A DNA stretch of 34,477 bases from JALEVB01 sp022768265 (GCA_034168985.1 JAXFJE010000039.1:1-34477); one strand, 5' to 3'. Counted from the first letter of the stretch, positions 15,185-23,923 are shown. Numbers and translations are program-made. The notes: generated from the letters alone by a model not told the origin.

Positions 15185-16903
15185 ATGCAGACAAGATGGG
15201 CGAAAAAGATCGATGTCAAAAAATGTTTCAGCGAGTATCCCCGGATGCATATGCAAAGGGATAGCTATACTTGCTTAAATGGTATTTGGCAGTATGAAAT
15301 TACAAGCAAAGATGGACAACCAGGATCAAATTATCAAAATATTTTGGTCCCTTTTCCTGTTGGTTCACCTTTAAGCAATGCCCTAGAAGTATTAAAAGAT
15401 GACGAGGTCTTGTGGTATCGCAAGCGTTTTAGTTATCGGCGTACCAATGAAAGAACGATCTTACATTTTGAAGCTGTCGATCAAAAATGTGTCGTTTACT
15501 TAAATAATGTAGAAGTAGGTATGCATAGCGGTGGTTATTTACCTTTTAGCATGGATGTTACCCGCTTTTTACAAGATGAAAATGTTTTGATCGTGGCGGT
15601 GAGCGATCGTAGCGATAAAGGTATTTATGCTTATGGTAAACAAAAGCTTGAAGCTGAAAAAATATGGTATAAACCTACAGCGGGCATCTGGGGAACCGTA
15701 TGGTTAGAAGATGTCTGTGAAAGGCATATCGAGGATATCAAGATCACGCCACTTTTTGATGATGCTAGTGTGTTCATTCAATTGTTTGGTGACTTTGAGC
15801 AAGCAGTCATAACCGTTAGGGATAATGGGCAAGATGTCTTTAAGGATATCGTCAAAGATAAACAGATCTTATTGAAGTTTGATCAGTTTAAAGCTTGGAC
15901 CCCAGATAATCCTTTTCTATATGATGTTTATATTGAAACAGCTGATGATTATATCAAAAGTTACTTTGGAATGCGTAAATTTAGCAAGGGCAAAGATCGT
16001 CATGGGCATGTTAGGTTCATGTTGAATAATAAGCCATTATTTTTAACAGGATTATTAGATCAAGGCTATAATTGTGATGGGTTATATACTTATCCCAGTG
16101 ATGAAGCGATGATCTATGAATTACAAACCGTTAAAGAAATGGGCTTTAATATGCTGCGTAAGCATGTTAAAATAGAAAACCACCGCTGGTATTATCATTG
16201 CGATCGTTTGGGTATCTTGGTCATGCAGGATATGGTCAATGGCGGCAATGATTATGATATGTCCCTGGTGCAATATAAAGGATATCTAGGCTTTAAGGTC
16301 AAAGATGATGATTATGCTGCATTTGGTCGCGATAACGAAAAATCTCGATCCGCTTTTGAAAAAGAACTGTTTGGGATGATCAATCATTTATATAATCACC
16401 CATGTATCTTTAGTTGGGTCATCTTTAATGAAGGATGGGGCCAATTTGATAGTCTATATTGGGTCGATCGGGTCAAGGAAATTGATCAAACTAGATTGAT
16501 CGATCATGCGAGTGGTTGGTTTGATCAAAAAGGTGGCGATTTTAAAAGTCGTCATGTCTACTTTGGACCTTATATCCATCTGAAAGATCGTCAGGGTAGG
16601 ATCGAGATATTGAGCGAATTTGGGGGATATGCCTATCGAGAATATGGACATAGTCTAAGTGATAAAGTTTTTGGCTATAAAAAATTCAAAGAAAAATTAA
16701 AATTAGGTAAAGCAATTTATAACTTATACGATAATCAGATCCGTAAAGCTGTGGAAAAAGGCTTGGGTGGCTGTATCTATACCCAATTAAGCGATGTCGA
16801 AACAGAAATGAACGGGTTATTTACTTATGATCGGGAGATCTTGAAAGTAGAGAAACGAATGATGAATCGGATCAATCGAAAATTAATAAGGATGGTAAAG
16901 TAA
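15185..16903 (+). CDS. Glycoside hydrolase family 2 enzyme
   Basis: A 572-residue retaining glycosidase. An N-terminal jelly-roll sugar-binding domain (about 1-175) contains FEAVDQKCVVYLNNVEVGMHSGGYLPF, an Ig-like domain follows (about 180-270), then the TIM barrel. The acid/base is Glu416 in IFNEGWG and the nucleophile is probably Glu478 in LSEFGGY. GH2 members hydrolyse beta-galactosides, beta-glucuronides or beta-mannosides; the exact substrate cannot be assigned. There is no signal peptide, so it should act on imported oligosaccharides. It is shorter than classical LacZ. Its stop overlaps the hslO start (TAATG), an unusual coupling of a sugar hydrolase to stress and tRNA-modification genes. 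Confidence 0.9.
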   Translation: MQTRWAKKIDVKKCFSEYPRMHMQRDSYTCLNGIWQYEITSKDGQPGSNYQNILVPFPVGSPLSNALEVLKDDEVLWYRKRFSYRRTNERTILHFEAVDQKCVVYLNNVEVGMHSGGYLPFSMDVTRFLQDENVLIVAVSDRSDKGIYAYGKQKLEAEKIWYKPTAGIWGTVWLEDVCERHIEDIKITPLFDDASVFIQLFGDFEQAVITVRDNGQDVFKDIVKDKQILLKFDQFKAWTPDNPFLYDVYIETADDYIKSYFGMRKFSKGKDRHGHVRFMLNNKPLFLTGLLDQGYNCDGLYTYPSDEAMIYELQTVKEMGFNMLRKHVKIENHRWYYHCDRLGILVMQDMVNGGNDYDMSLVQYKGYLGFKVKDDDYAAFGRDNEKSRSAFEKELFGMINHLYNHPCIFSWVIFNEGWGQFDSLYWVDRVKEIDQTRLIDHASGWFDQKGGDFKSRHVYFGPYIHLKDRQGRIEILSEFGGYAYREYGHSLSDKVFGYKKFKEKLKLGKAIYNLYDNQIRKAVEKGLGGCIYTQLSDVETEMNGLFTYDREILKVEKRMMNRINRKLIRMVK

Positions 16904-17790
16904 TGGAAAATAAATTATTAAAAGCGTTAGCGTTAAATGATCATGTGCGTATCTATGGGGTTGATTGTACTAAATTAGTAGAAGATACACGTTTACAACA
17001 TGATCTATGGCCAACTTCTTGTGCGGCTTTAGGAAGGATCGAAGCAGTAGCATGTATGATGGCTTCGATGTTGAAAAATGATGACGAAAAGATTACGATC
17101 AATATCAATGGCAATGGGCCAATTGGTACATGCTTGGTAGTAGCCAGCAAAAATGGAGATATCAAAGGTTTTGTTGGTAACAATGAGATCTGTATGCAAT
17201 ATAATGACAGTGGAAAATTAGCGGTTGGCTTAGCTGTAGGGACAGATGGTTATCTAAGCGTGACGCGAAATCTAGGTTTAAAAGAAAATTTTACAGGTAA
17301 GGTTCAATTGGTAAGTGGTGAGATTGGCGATGATTTTGCATATTATTTTAGCGTAAGCGAACAAACACCATCGATCGTTAGCGTGGGTGTCTTGGTCGAT
17401 AGCGATAATAGCGTTAAATGTGCCGGAGGATTATTGATCCAATTGATGCCAAATGCCACTGAAGAAGATATTGAAACTTGTGAAGCATTAGTTAAAAACT
17501 TAAAACCAATTTCTAATTTATTGGATAGTGGTTTATCGATCGAAGAAATCGTAAGATCATTATTTGCGGATGTAGAAATCGTAGAAGAAAGCAGTGTTAG
17601 ATGGCATTGTGATTGTTCAAAAGAACGTTTCATGGCGGGTATCTCAACATTGCATGAAGATGAGATCGTAGCGATGATCGAAGAAGATCATGGTTGTGAA
17701 GTTAAGTGTGAATATTGTAATAAGACCTATAATTTTACGGAAGAAGAATTAAAGAGCATTTTGGAGTTTAAGCGTTCATGTTTAAGATAG
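16903..17790 (+). CDS. hslO: Redox-regulated chaperone Hsp33
   Basis: A 295-residue cytoplasmic holdase that is activated by disulphide formation under oxidative stress. The C-terminal zinc centre is present as HCDCS and CEYC, giving the CxC and CxxC cysteines. The N-terminal core contains the family segments WPTSCAALGRIEA and GPIGTCLVVAS. The start codon overlaps the stop of the GH2 gene by one base, and dusB begins 13 bases before its end. The hslO-dusB-lysS association is known in Firmicutes, so the GH2 gene is the newcomer. Confidence 0.95.
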   Translation: MENKLLKALALNDHVRIYGVDCTKLVEDTRLQHDLWPTSCAALGRIEAVACMMASMLKNDDEKITININGNGPIGTCLVVASKNGDIKGFVGNNEICMQYNDSGKLAVGLAVGTDGYLSVTRNLGLKENFTGKVQLVSGEIGDDFAYYFSVSEQTPSIVSVGVLVDSDNSVKCAGGLLIQLMPNATEEDIETCEALVKNLKPISNLLDSGLSIEEIVRSLFADVEIVEESSVRWHCDCSKERFMAGISTLHEDEIVAMIEEDHGCEVKCEYCNKTYNFTEEELKSILEFKRSCLR

Positions 17791-18788
17791 GTGATATTAC
17801 GATCAAAAATCCGATCGTTATTGCCCCGATGGCTGGTGTCAGCAACAGTGCGTTCAGATCGATCTGTTATAACTTCAATGCTGGATTGGTCTATAGTGAA
17901 ATGATCAGTGATAAAGCGTTGATGTTTAGCAGTTCCAAGACCTTAGAAATGTGTCAAAGCTTTGAGAATGAACATCCTTTGACCTTTCAATTATTTGGCC
18001 ATGATCTTGATTCGATGATCCCAGCTGCTAAATATTTAGATAAACATACGAGTTGTGATATCATCGATATCAATATGGGTTGTCCTGTTAATAAGATCGT
18101 GAAATCGGAAGCAGGTAGTGCTTTGATGAAAGATCCTGAATATGCGATCAAATTAGTTAAAGCCATTGTAGAAGCGGTAGATAAACCTGTAACGGTTAAG
18201 ATGCGCTTAGGTTGGACCAAAGAAACGATCAATTGTTTTGAATTAGCCAAAGCTTTGCAAGATGTTGGGGTCAAAGCTATTGCCTTGCATGGCCGTACTC
18301 GTGGACAAATGTATGAAGGGCTAGCAGATTGGGACTATGTCAAGAAGATGAAAGAAATCTTAGATATTCCAGTAATTGGTAATGGGGATATCAAAACGGT
18401 CGATCAAGCAATCAAGATGTTAGAGTATACCAAGTGTGATGGCATCATGATCGGAAGAGGCGCCATAGGTAACCCTTTTTTGATCAAACAATTAGATGAT
18501 TATTTACAAGGTAAAAAACATGCAATGCCTAGTTATGATGAGCGGATTCAAATGTGCTATGACCACGCTAGACGTTTATGTGACCTAAAAGGCGAAAGGA
18601 TTGCGATGAAGCAAATGCGTGGGTTAGCTAGTTGGTATATCCAAGGTATGCCATATAGTGCCAAAATAAAAAACGCATGTACGGGGTTAAGTACATACGC
18701 TGATTTAGAAAAACTATTTGGTGATTACTTACAAGAAATCCATAAGCATCAATTAATTGATAAGCTTGATGATGCCTCCAGCAACTAA
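17778..18788 (+). CDS. dusB: tRNA dihydrouridine synthase (DusB-type)
   Basis: A 336-residue FMN-dependent TIM-barrel enzyme that reduces uridine to dihydrouridine in tRNA. Motifs: PMAGVSNSAFR at the N-terminus, NMGCPVNKIVKSEAGSAL with the catalytic cysteine, HGRTRGQMYEG and MIGRGAIGNP for FMN phosphate binding. It overlaps hslO by 13 bases. Its last 36 bases overlap the convergent DUF308 gene on the other strand, and no terminator is evident. In Bacillus dusB is next to lysS; here about 3.5 kb of other genes separates them. Confidence 0.95.
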   Translation: MFKIGDITIKNPIVIAPMAGVSNSAFRSICYNFNAGLVYSEMISDKALMFSSSKTLEMCQSFENEHPLTFQLFGHDLDSMIPAAKYLDKHTSCDIIDINMGCPVNKIVKSEAGSALMKDPEYAIKLVKAIVEAVDKPVTVKMRLGWTKETINCFELAKALQDVGVKAIALHGRTRGQMYEGLADWDYVKKMKEILDIPVIGNGDIKTVDQAIKMLEYTKCDGIMIGRGAIGNPFLIKQLDDYLQGKKHAMPSYDERIQMCYDHARRLCDLKGERIAMKQMRGLASWYIQGMPYSAKIKNACTGLSTYADLEKLFGDYLQEIHKHQLIDKLDDASSN

Positions 18789-19253
18789 GACGATGCCAAA
18801 TAAACTAATGGCAAAGGTTGCGATACCAAAGGCATTAGAAATAATAAGAGCACCAATGATCAATGGAGCGAAACAAGATAGGATACTATCGATGTAGCGC
18901 TTCATTTTTATTTGTTCGATGGCACTTGGAATAGTAAATACGCTATTAACAACGATGATCAAACCAATGACCAAAGGCAGAAAACCTAAGATAAAATCCC
19001 AAAATAGCATGATCAAGATACCAATCACGATTGGAATGATCGCTCCACTTAAGCCAATGAAGTTACGTTCCACTTCGCTCATGCGAAAATATGTTATTAA
19101 ATGAATGATACCCCAAGCGATGAATAATACACCGATGGTCATGATGACAAGATAGCCTGTCAATCCTGGCATAAATAATAAGATCAAACCGATGATGATC
19201 GAAAGGATGGCTTCTAGTCGAGAATTTTTATTAGAATAAATGATATAGTTCAT
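18753..19253 (-). CDS. DUF308/HdeD-family membrane protein
   Basis: A 166-residue protein with about six membrane segments grouped in pairs, the pattern of the HdeD/DUF308 family: repeated glycine-rich hydrophobic hairpins such as LSIIIGLILLFMPG and LVIGLIIVVNSVF. The E. coli member HdeD is linked to acid resistance, but the biochemical role of the family is unknown. The start is well supported by an AAGGAGGTCC ribosome site (complement of 19261-19270). Its 3' end runs into dusB on the opposite strand. It lies downstream of the flavoprotein gene on the same strand, but the terminator at 19318-19358 suggests a separate transcript. Confidence 0.85.
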   Translation of the reverse strand: MNYIIYSNKNSRLEAILSIIIGLILLFMPGLTGYLVIMTIGVLFIAWGIIHLITYFRMSEVERNFIGLSGAIIPIVIGILIMLFWDFILGFLPLVIGLIIVVNSVFTIPSAIEQIKMKRYIDSILSCFAPLIIGALIISNAFGIATFAISLFGIVLVAGGIIKLIN

Positions 19254-19317
19254 ATTGAATGGACCTCCTTTATTTAATTATAAGACATAATGGTATATTT
19301 AGATATATAAATGATTA

Positions 19318-19358
19318 AAAAAAGATTAATTCAAATTTACCGTGAATTAATCTTTTTT
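19318..19358 (-). terminator. Terminator of the flavoprotein gene, symmetric
   Basis: Sixteen-base perfect arms (19318-19333 and 19343-19358) with A6 on one side and T6 on the other. It follows the stop of the minus-strand flavoprotein gene and, being symmetric, could work in both directions. Confidence 0.85.
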
Positions 19359-19368
19359 CTTTAAATAT

Positions 19369-21150
19369 TTAGTTGTTTGCAGCGTTTTGACCAGCAATTT
19401 TACCAAAAATAGCTGTATCTGGAATTGCATTTCCTCCTAGACGGTTAGAACCATGAATACCACCAGTAACTTCACCAGCAGCATATAGATTGTTGATGAT
19501 TTCGCCATCTGTATTTAATACTTGAGCATCAGTGTTGATTTGGATACCACCCATTGTATGGTGTACGGCAGGAGCTTGTACACGAGCATAGAAAGGAGCT
19601 GTTGTGATTGGATTGTTGAATAATGTACGACCAAATTCATCTTCTTTTTCACCGTTTACCACAGCGTTATAATCATCAATTGTTTTTTGTAAGGTATCGG
19701 GATCACATCCGATAGCTTGTGCTAATTCAGTAATTGAATTTGCTTTGATGATTTCACCGTTTTCGACCATATCGTTAATTTTGATGCCATCAAGGTTTAC
19801 TTCTTCACCGGTTGGATATACTTGTCCATCGCAGATGGTATAAGTAACAGAATCAGTTTGACTTAAGATGTCTTTACAAATATCATCACGGCGGCCGCCT
19901 TCATCGGTAAATCTAGTACCTTCTTTATTAACGTAAATTAAGTTAGCTGTATCACCATTCAATATTCCTTTTGTTGAACCATTTTCAGGATTGGTCAATG
20001 GGAATAATTGGATATATTCCATATCGATCAAATTAGCACCGATTTCTTTAGCTAAAGTGATTCCATCTCCAGTAGCTCCAGCATGGTTTGTAGTAGGTAG
20101 CGATTCACCTAAATTTGGCCACAAAGTATTATATTCTTCACGCATTTCAACGTTGGCACTGAATCCTCCAGTTGCGATGATAACCCCTTTATTAGCATGT
20201 AAAGTAATTGTATTACCTGTTGGTCCAGTTGCGATTACTCCTGTTACAGTATTGCTTTCTTCATCGTAAATTAGTTGAGTTGCGGTTGTTTCAAGCATGA
20301 TCTGAGCATTATCATATTGAGCAATATGTTTTTCATATGTTTCGATGTAACTAGATCCTAAAGGTACGACAGGTGTATGTGTTCTTGGGTGAATAGCACC
20401 AACACAAGTCGTAATAGTATCTTGGAACTCTACACCTAGATCTTCTAACCATTCTAAAGTTGGATAAGCGTTATTTGCAAATGTCGTAATTAATTCTAAA
20501 TTACCTACTTTATCTCCGCCTTCATAAGTTTGTTGAATATGTAGATCGATCGAATCTTCGATACCTAATGCTTCTTGACGTTTTGGATCAACAGCGTTGT
20601 AATAACCAGCAGATCTAACTGTATTTCCACCAGTAACAGGCATTTTTTCAATAACGATTACACTTGCATCATTTTGTAAAGCACTAACAGCAGAACTTAA
20701 TCCAGCTCCACCTGCACCAATGATAACAACATCTGTTGTATATTCTTGGTCTTCTTCTTTAGTTACGGTCTTTTCAACTTTTTTTGAAAAAGCTTCAATA
20801 TCAGCACCAGCTTGTTCTAAAGCAGCTTTTACACCGTTGATGATTGCATTGCTAGAAACCGTACATCCACTGATGGTATCAACACCAATAGATTGATTAT
20901 CAATGATTTGTTGTGGAATTTTTTCTAAAGCACTATCTGCAATTCCTGGAGTTTCAGCGTGGTTTAAGATGTTGATAGTTTCAATCTTACCGCTGGAGAT
21001 CACTACTTCTAATTCAATGTCCCCATTGTGACCTTTAGTAGTTGTAGTGTAAGTTCCATCTTTGATTGAAGCAACTTCTTCAGTTTTGCTACATCCAACA
21101 AAACTAAAAAGTAACATCAAAGACAATAAAATAGATGTAATTCTTTTCAT
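19369..21150 (-). CDS. Secreted lipoprotein flavin reductase (FMN-binding and fumarate-reductase-type FAD domains)
   Basis: A 593-residue protein. The N-terminus is a lipoprotein signal with lipobox FVGC, Cys20 being the likely lipid anchor. An FMN-binding domain follows (about 28-118) with DTISGCTVSS, where the threonine would take covalent FMN from ApbE. Then comes an FAD-binding flavocytochrome-c domain with VVIIGAGGAGLSSA (about 137-150), RFTDEGGRR, HHTMGGIQI and RLGGNAIPD, which match catalytic and FAD contacts of FccA/UrdA-type reductases. It probably reduces an external C=C acceptor using electrons from the membrane. Fumarate, urocanate or another unsaturated acid are all possible. A ribosome site AAGGAGG precedes the start; a TetR gene is divergent. 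Confidence 0.9.
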   Translation of the reverse strand: MKRITSILLSLMLLFSFVGCSKTEEVASIKDGTYTTTTKGHNGDIELEVVISSGKIETINILNHAETPGIADSALEKIPQQIIDNQSIGVDTISGCTVSSNAIINGVKAALEQAGADIEAFSKKVEKTVTKEEDQEYTTDVVIIGAGGAGLSSAVSALQNDASVIVIEKMPVTGGNTVRSAGYYNAVDPKRQEALGIEDSIDLHIQQTYEGGDKVGNLELITTFANNAYPTLEWLEDLGVEFQDTITTCVGAIHPRTHTPVVPLGSSYIETYEKHIAQYDNAQIMLETTATQLIYDEESNTVTGVIATGPTGNTITLHANKGVIIATGGFSANVEMREEYNTLWPNLGESLPTTNHAGATGDGITLAKEIGANLIDMEYIQLFPLTNPENGSTKGILNGDTANLIYVNKEGTRFTDEGGRRDDICKDILSQTDSVTYTICDGQVYPTGEEVNLDGIKINDMVENGEIIKANSITELAQAIGCDPDTLQKTIDDYNAVVNGEKEDEFGRTLFNNPITTAPFYARVQAPAVHHTMGGIQINTDAQVLNTDGEIINNLYAAGEVTGGIHGSNRLGGNAIPDTAIFGKIAGQNAANN

Positions 21151-21176
21151 ATTCCCCTCCTTTTTAAAAAATAGAA

Positions 21177-21199
21177 TAGAATTATAGAATATAATTCTA
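21177..21199. promoter_or_regulatory. Probable TetR-type operator
   Basis: A perfect 10-3-10 dyad: TAGAATTATA, GAA, TATAATTCTA. It lies immediately downstream of the -10 element of the flavoprotein promoter (21205-21210), where repressor would block initiation. A second, looser dyad TTATGAT/ATCATAA (21259-21265, 21274-21280) is nearer the TetR gene. Confidence 0.7.
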
Positions 21200-21204
21200 A
21201 TAAT

Positions 21205-21233
21205 ATGATATATATTTGTTAAAATGTTGTCAA
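21205..21233 (-). promoter_or_regulatory. Sigma-A promoter of the flavoprotein gene
   Basis: On the minus strand: TTGACA (complement of 21228-21233), a 17-base spacer, TATCAT (complement of 21205-21210). The dyad operator starts six bases further downstream. Confidence 0.7.
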
Positions 21234-21324
21234 TGATTTTTAAGATATTTTTTTTGTGTTATGATAAATATGCATCATAAAAATTAGTGCAAGAAATTAA
21301 CAATAGTTACATAAAGGTGAAGTC

Positions 21325-21984
21325 GTGAACAAAGTACAATATAAACAAGAGCAAAAAAGAAAAGAAATAGCATTAAAAGCAATTCCTTTAATAGATAAAT
21401 TTGGATTCAATCGCATAAGTGTTAGTGATTTGTGTAAGGATATTGGTTTGTCTATTGGGAGCTTTTATCATTATTTCAATGATAAGAATGATATCATTCG
21501 CGAAATATTCAAATTAATAGATAGCTATTTTTCGCAAGAAGCTAGCGTTGATATTGAAAAGCATGATAATTGCTTGTTAAAGTTACGATTATTTTGTTTT
21601 TATTATGCTTTTTATTGTCAAAACTGTGGTTTTGAAGTTTGTAGGCAAATTAGTATTATTCCTATCATGAAACATGAGGAAAAGTTCATAAGTGAAAGTC
21701 GCTTTTTGTATCAAATGTTATTTGATATTGTTGAAAAAGGCCAAGAATCAAAAGAAATTACTGAAGGCTATACTTGTAAAAATATAACAATAATGTTATT
21801 AAATATGATCAGAGGTTTTTGTGCTGATTGGTGTCGTAATAATGGAAGTTATGATATCGTAGAAATGATCGACATGAATGCTATTTTATATATTAGACAA
21901 CTATCAAATGATCAAGATAAGTGTGATGAAGCAATTAATTTTACATTGCCCCTAAATATGGAATTTGATTGGTTATCAATTTAA
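21325..21984 (+). CDS. TetR/AcrR-family transcriptional regulator
   Basis: A 219-residue regulator. The N-terminal TetR helix-turn-helix spans about residues 15-60, with IPLIDKFGFNRISVSDLCK followed by the recognition region LSIGSFYHYFNDKNDI. The C-terminal helical ligand-binding domain is unlike any I can name. The start codon is GTG, supported by AAAGGTGA about 5 bases before it. It is divergent from the flavin reductase gene, and a perfect dyad sits at that gene's promoter, so it is probably the local repressor responding to the reductase substrate or product. Confidence 0.88.
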   Translation: MNKVQYKQEQKRKEIALKAIPLIDKFGFNRISVSDLCKDIGLSIGSFYHYFNDKNDIIREIFKLIDSYFSQEASVDIEKHDNCLLKLRLFCFYYAFYCQNCGFEVCRQISIIPIMKHEEKFISESRFLYQMLFDIVEKGQESKEITEGYTCKNITIMLLNMIRGFCADWCRNNGSYDIVEMIDMNAILYIRQLSNDQDKCDEAINFTLPLNMEFDWLSI

Positions 21985-22015
21985 TTGAAATATTAGTTTA
22001 TTTAGTACATTTTAT

Positions 22016-22044
22016 TTGAGTTGTATCATAAGATTTGCTATAAT
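22016..22044 (+). promoter_or_regulatory. Promoter of the T-box leader and lysS
   Basis: TTGAGT (22016-22021), 17-base spacer, TATAAT (22039-22044). Transcription should start near 22051, just before stem I of the T-box. Confidence 0.75.
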
Positions 22045-22050
22045 AAATGC

Positions 22051-22292
22051 GCAAAAATATTAACGGCGATGATAGAAAAGCAGTAGTCGATAGATCATTG
22101 TTTACAGCGAGTTTCTTGGATGGTGGAAGAAGAAACAACAACCTATGGATGAATAAAGATTTCTGGAGCTGAACGTTGCTTGCGTTATAAAGCAAAACTC
22201 TAAGAGTTGATGAGGTAGATGAAGTGATTCGTCTATGAAATAGGGTGGTACCACGATATTAGATCGTCCCTAAAAAGGTGCTTTTTTTATTT
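22051..22292 (+). ncRNA. T-box riboswitch leader of lysS
   Basis: The conserved T-box AGGGTGGTACCACG is at 22242-22255. The antiterminator can be drawn as AGGG/CCCT plus ACGAT/ATCGT around the TGGTACC bulge. The alternative terminator uses the downstream strand ending in AGGTGC and a run of seven T. Upstream is a stem I-like region beginning CGATGATAGAAAAGCAGTAG. A lysine codon AAA/AAG near 22155-22158 is a plausible specifier, but I cannot fold the stem with certainty. Uncharged tRNA-Lys would pair with the bulge and allow read-through into lysS. Confidence 0.9.
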
Positions 22293-22305
22293 TAAGGAGG
22301 AAAAC

Positions 22306-23787
22306 ATGGAACAAAATTTATCAGAACAAGAAGTTGTCAGACGTCAAAAGATGCAAGATTTGATCGATAAAGGCATCGATCCATTTGGACATGCTTATCA
22401 ACGTACGCACCGTTCTGCGCAATTAAAAGAATTATATGGTGAAAAAACTAAAGAAGAATTATTGGAAATGAATGTGGAAGCTAGTGTTGCTGGCCGTATC
22501 ATGACCAAACGTCGTATGGGTAAACTAGGCTTTATGCATATCCAAGATCGTGATGGACAAATTCAGATCGTTGTTAATAAAGGTGTTGTAGGCGAAGATG
22601 TTTATGAAATCTTCAAAGCTAGCGATATCGGCGATATCATCGGGATCAAAGGTCAAGTTATCAAAACTGATTCAGGCGAATTATCAGTTAAAGCTCATGA
22701 ATATACGCATTTAAGCAAGGCTTTACGTCCATTACCAGAAAAATTCCACGGGCTAACGGATGTAGAAGAAAGATTTAGAAGACGTTATGTTGACTTGATC
22801 ATGAATGAAGAAAGCCGTAAGGTTGCTTTATTAAGACCAAGGATCATCCGTGCCATCCAACATTATTTAGATGGTCAAGGTTTGGTCGAAGTAGAAACTC
22901 CAGTATTACAACCAATCTTAGGGGGAGCAGCTGCTAGACCATTTGTTACGCATCACAATACTTTAGATATGGATTTCTATTTACGTATCGCTACTGAATT
23001 ACCTTTGAAACGTTTGATCGTTGGGGGCTTAGAAGGTGTTTATGAAATCGGTCGTTTATTTAGAAACGAAGGGATGGATACCAAACATAATCCAGAATTT
23101 ACTACGGTTGAAGCATATGTTGCCTATAGCGATATGTATGGCATGATGGATCTATGTGAAAACTTATTAAATAGCGTAGCGATGGAAGCTGTTGGTAAAA
23201 CTGAATTTGAATGGAACGGTAAAACTATTAGCTTACAAAAACCATTCAAACGTATCAGCATGGTAGATGCGATCAAAGAAGTAACAGGTGTAGATTTCAG
23301 CAAAGAAATGAGCGTTGATGAAGCTTTAGCATTAGCTAAGGAACATCATGTTGAAGTGGAAAAACATCAAATGACTTTTGGCCATATCGTTAACTTATTC
23401 TTTGAAACATTCTGTGAAGAAAAGATGGTTCAACCAACATTTGTTTACGGTCATCCAATTGAAGTAAGCCCATTGGCTAAAAAAGCAGCAGATCCTCGCT
23501 TTACCGAACGTTTTGAATTATTCATCGATGGTACGGAATATGCAAATGCCTTCAGTGAATTAAATGATCCAATCGATCAAAGACAACGTTTTGAAAAACA
23601 ATTAGAACTAAAAGCTTTAGGTGATGATGAAGCTAGTGAAATGGATACTGATTATGTTGAAGCCCTTGAATATGGCTTAGCTCCTACAGGTGGTATCGGT
23701 TTAGGAGTTGATAGATTGGTTATGTTCTTAACTGGTCAAACTTCCATTCGTGAAGTATTATTATTCCCACACATGAAAAATAAATAA
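22306..23787 (+). CDS. lysS: Lysyl-tRNA synthetase, class II
   Basis: A 493-residue enzyme that charges tRNA-Lys. The N-terminal OB-fold anticodon-binding domain (about 50-150) includes VAGRIMTKRRMGKLGFMHIQD. The class II core has motif 2 FRNEGMDTKHNPEFT and motif 3 GGIGLGVDRLVM. Length is normal. A strong AAGGAGG ribosome site precedes the ATG. Expression is controlled by the T-box leader and ends at the hairpin at 23798-23834. Confidence 0.97.
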   Translation: MEQNLSEQEVVRRQKMQDLIDKGIDPFGHAYQRTHRSAQLKELYGEKTKEELLEMNVEASVAGRIMTKRRMGKLGFMHIQDRDGQIQIVVNKGVVGEDVYEIFKASDIGDIIGIKGQVIKTDSGELSVKAHEYTHLSKALRPLPEKFHGLTDVEERFRRRYVDLIMNEESRKVALLRPRIIRAIQHYLDGQGLVEVETPVLQPILGGAAARPFVTHHNTLDMDFYLRIATELPLKRLIVGGLEGVYEIGRLFRNEGMDTKHNPEFTTVEAYVAYSDMYGMMDLCENLLNSVAMEAVGKTEFEWNGKTISLQKPFKRISMVDAIKEVTGVDFSKEMSVDEALALAKEHHVEVEKHQMTFGHIVNLFFETFCEEKMVQPTFVYGHPIEVSPLAKKAADPRFTERFELFIDGTEYANAFSELNDPIDQRQRFEKQLELKALGDDEASEMDTDYVEALEYGLAPTGGIGLGVDRLVMFLTGQTSIREVLLFPHMKNK

Positions 23788-23797
23788 GATTAATATG

Positions 23798-23834
23798 ACT
23801 CGCTATTGCATGATATGCAATAGTGAGTTTTTTT
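23798..23834 (+). terminator. Terminator after lysS
   Basis: Thirteen-base arms (23798-23810 and 23816-23828), paired throughout except for one G-T pair, with a TGATA loop and a T run. Confidence 0.88.
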
Positions 23835-23908
23835 CTTTGAAGATATCATTAAAAATAAATGGCTTATGCTCAACAGTTAATAATAGCTATTGTTTAATAT
23901 TAAAAGTA

Positions 23909-23923
23909 GTATAATGATTATAA
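23909..23923. promoter_or_regulatory. PerR-box-like palindrome
   Basis: GTATAATGATTATAA matches the Bacillus PerR box TTATAATNATTATAA at every defined position except the first. It overlaps two TATAAT-like hexamers ahead of the small membrane protein gene. AT-rich -10 sequences can mimic this pattern, so confidence is limited. Confidence 0.4.
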
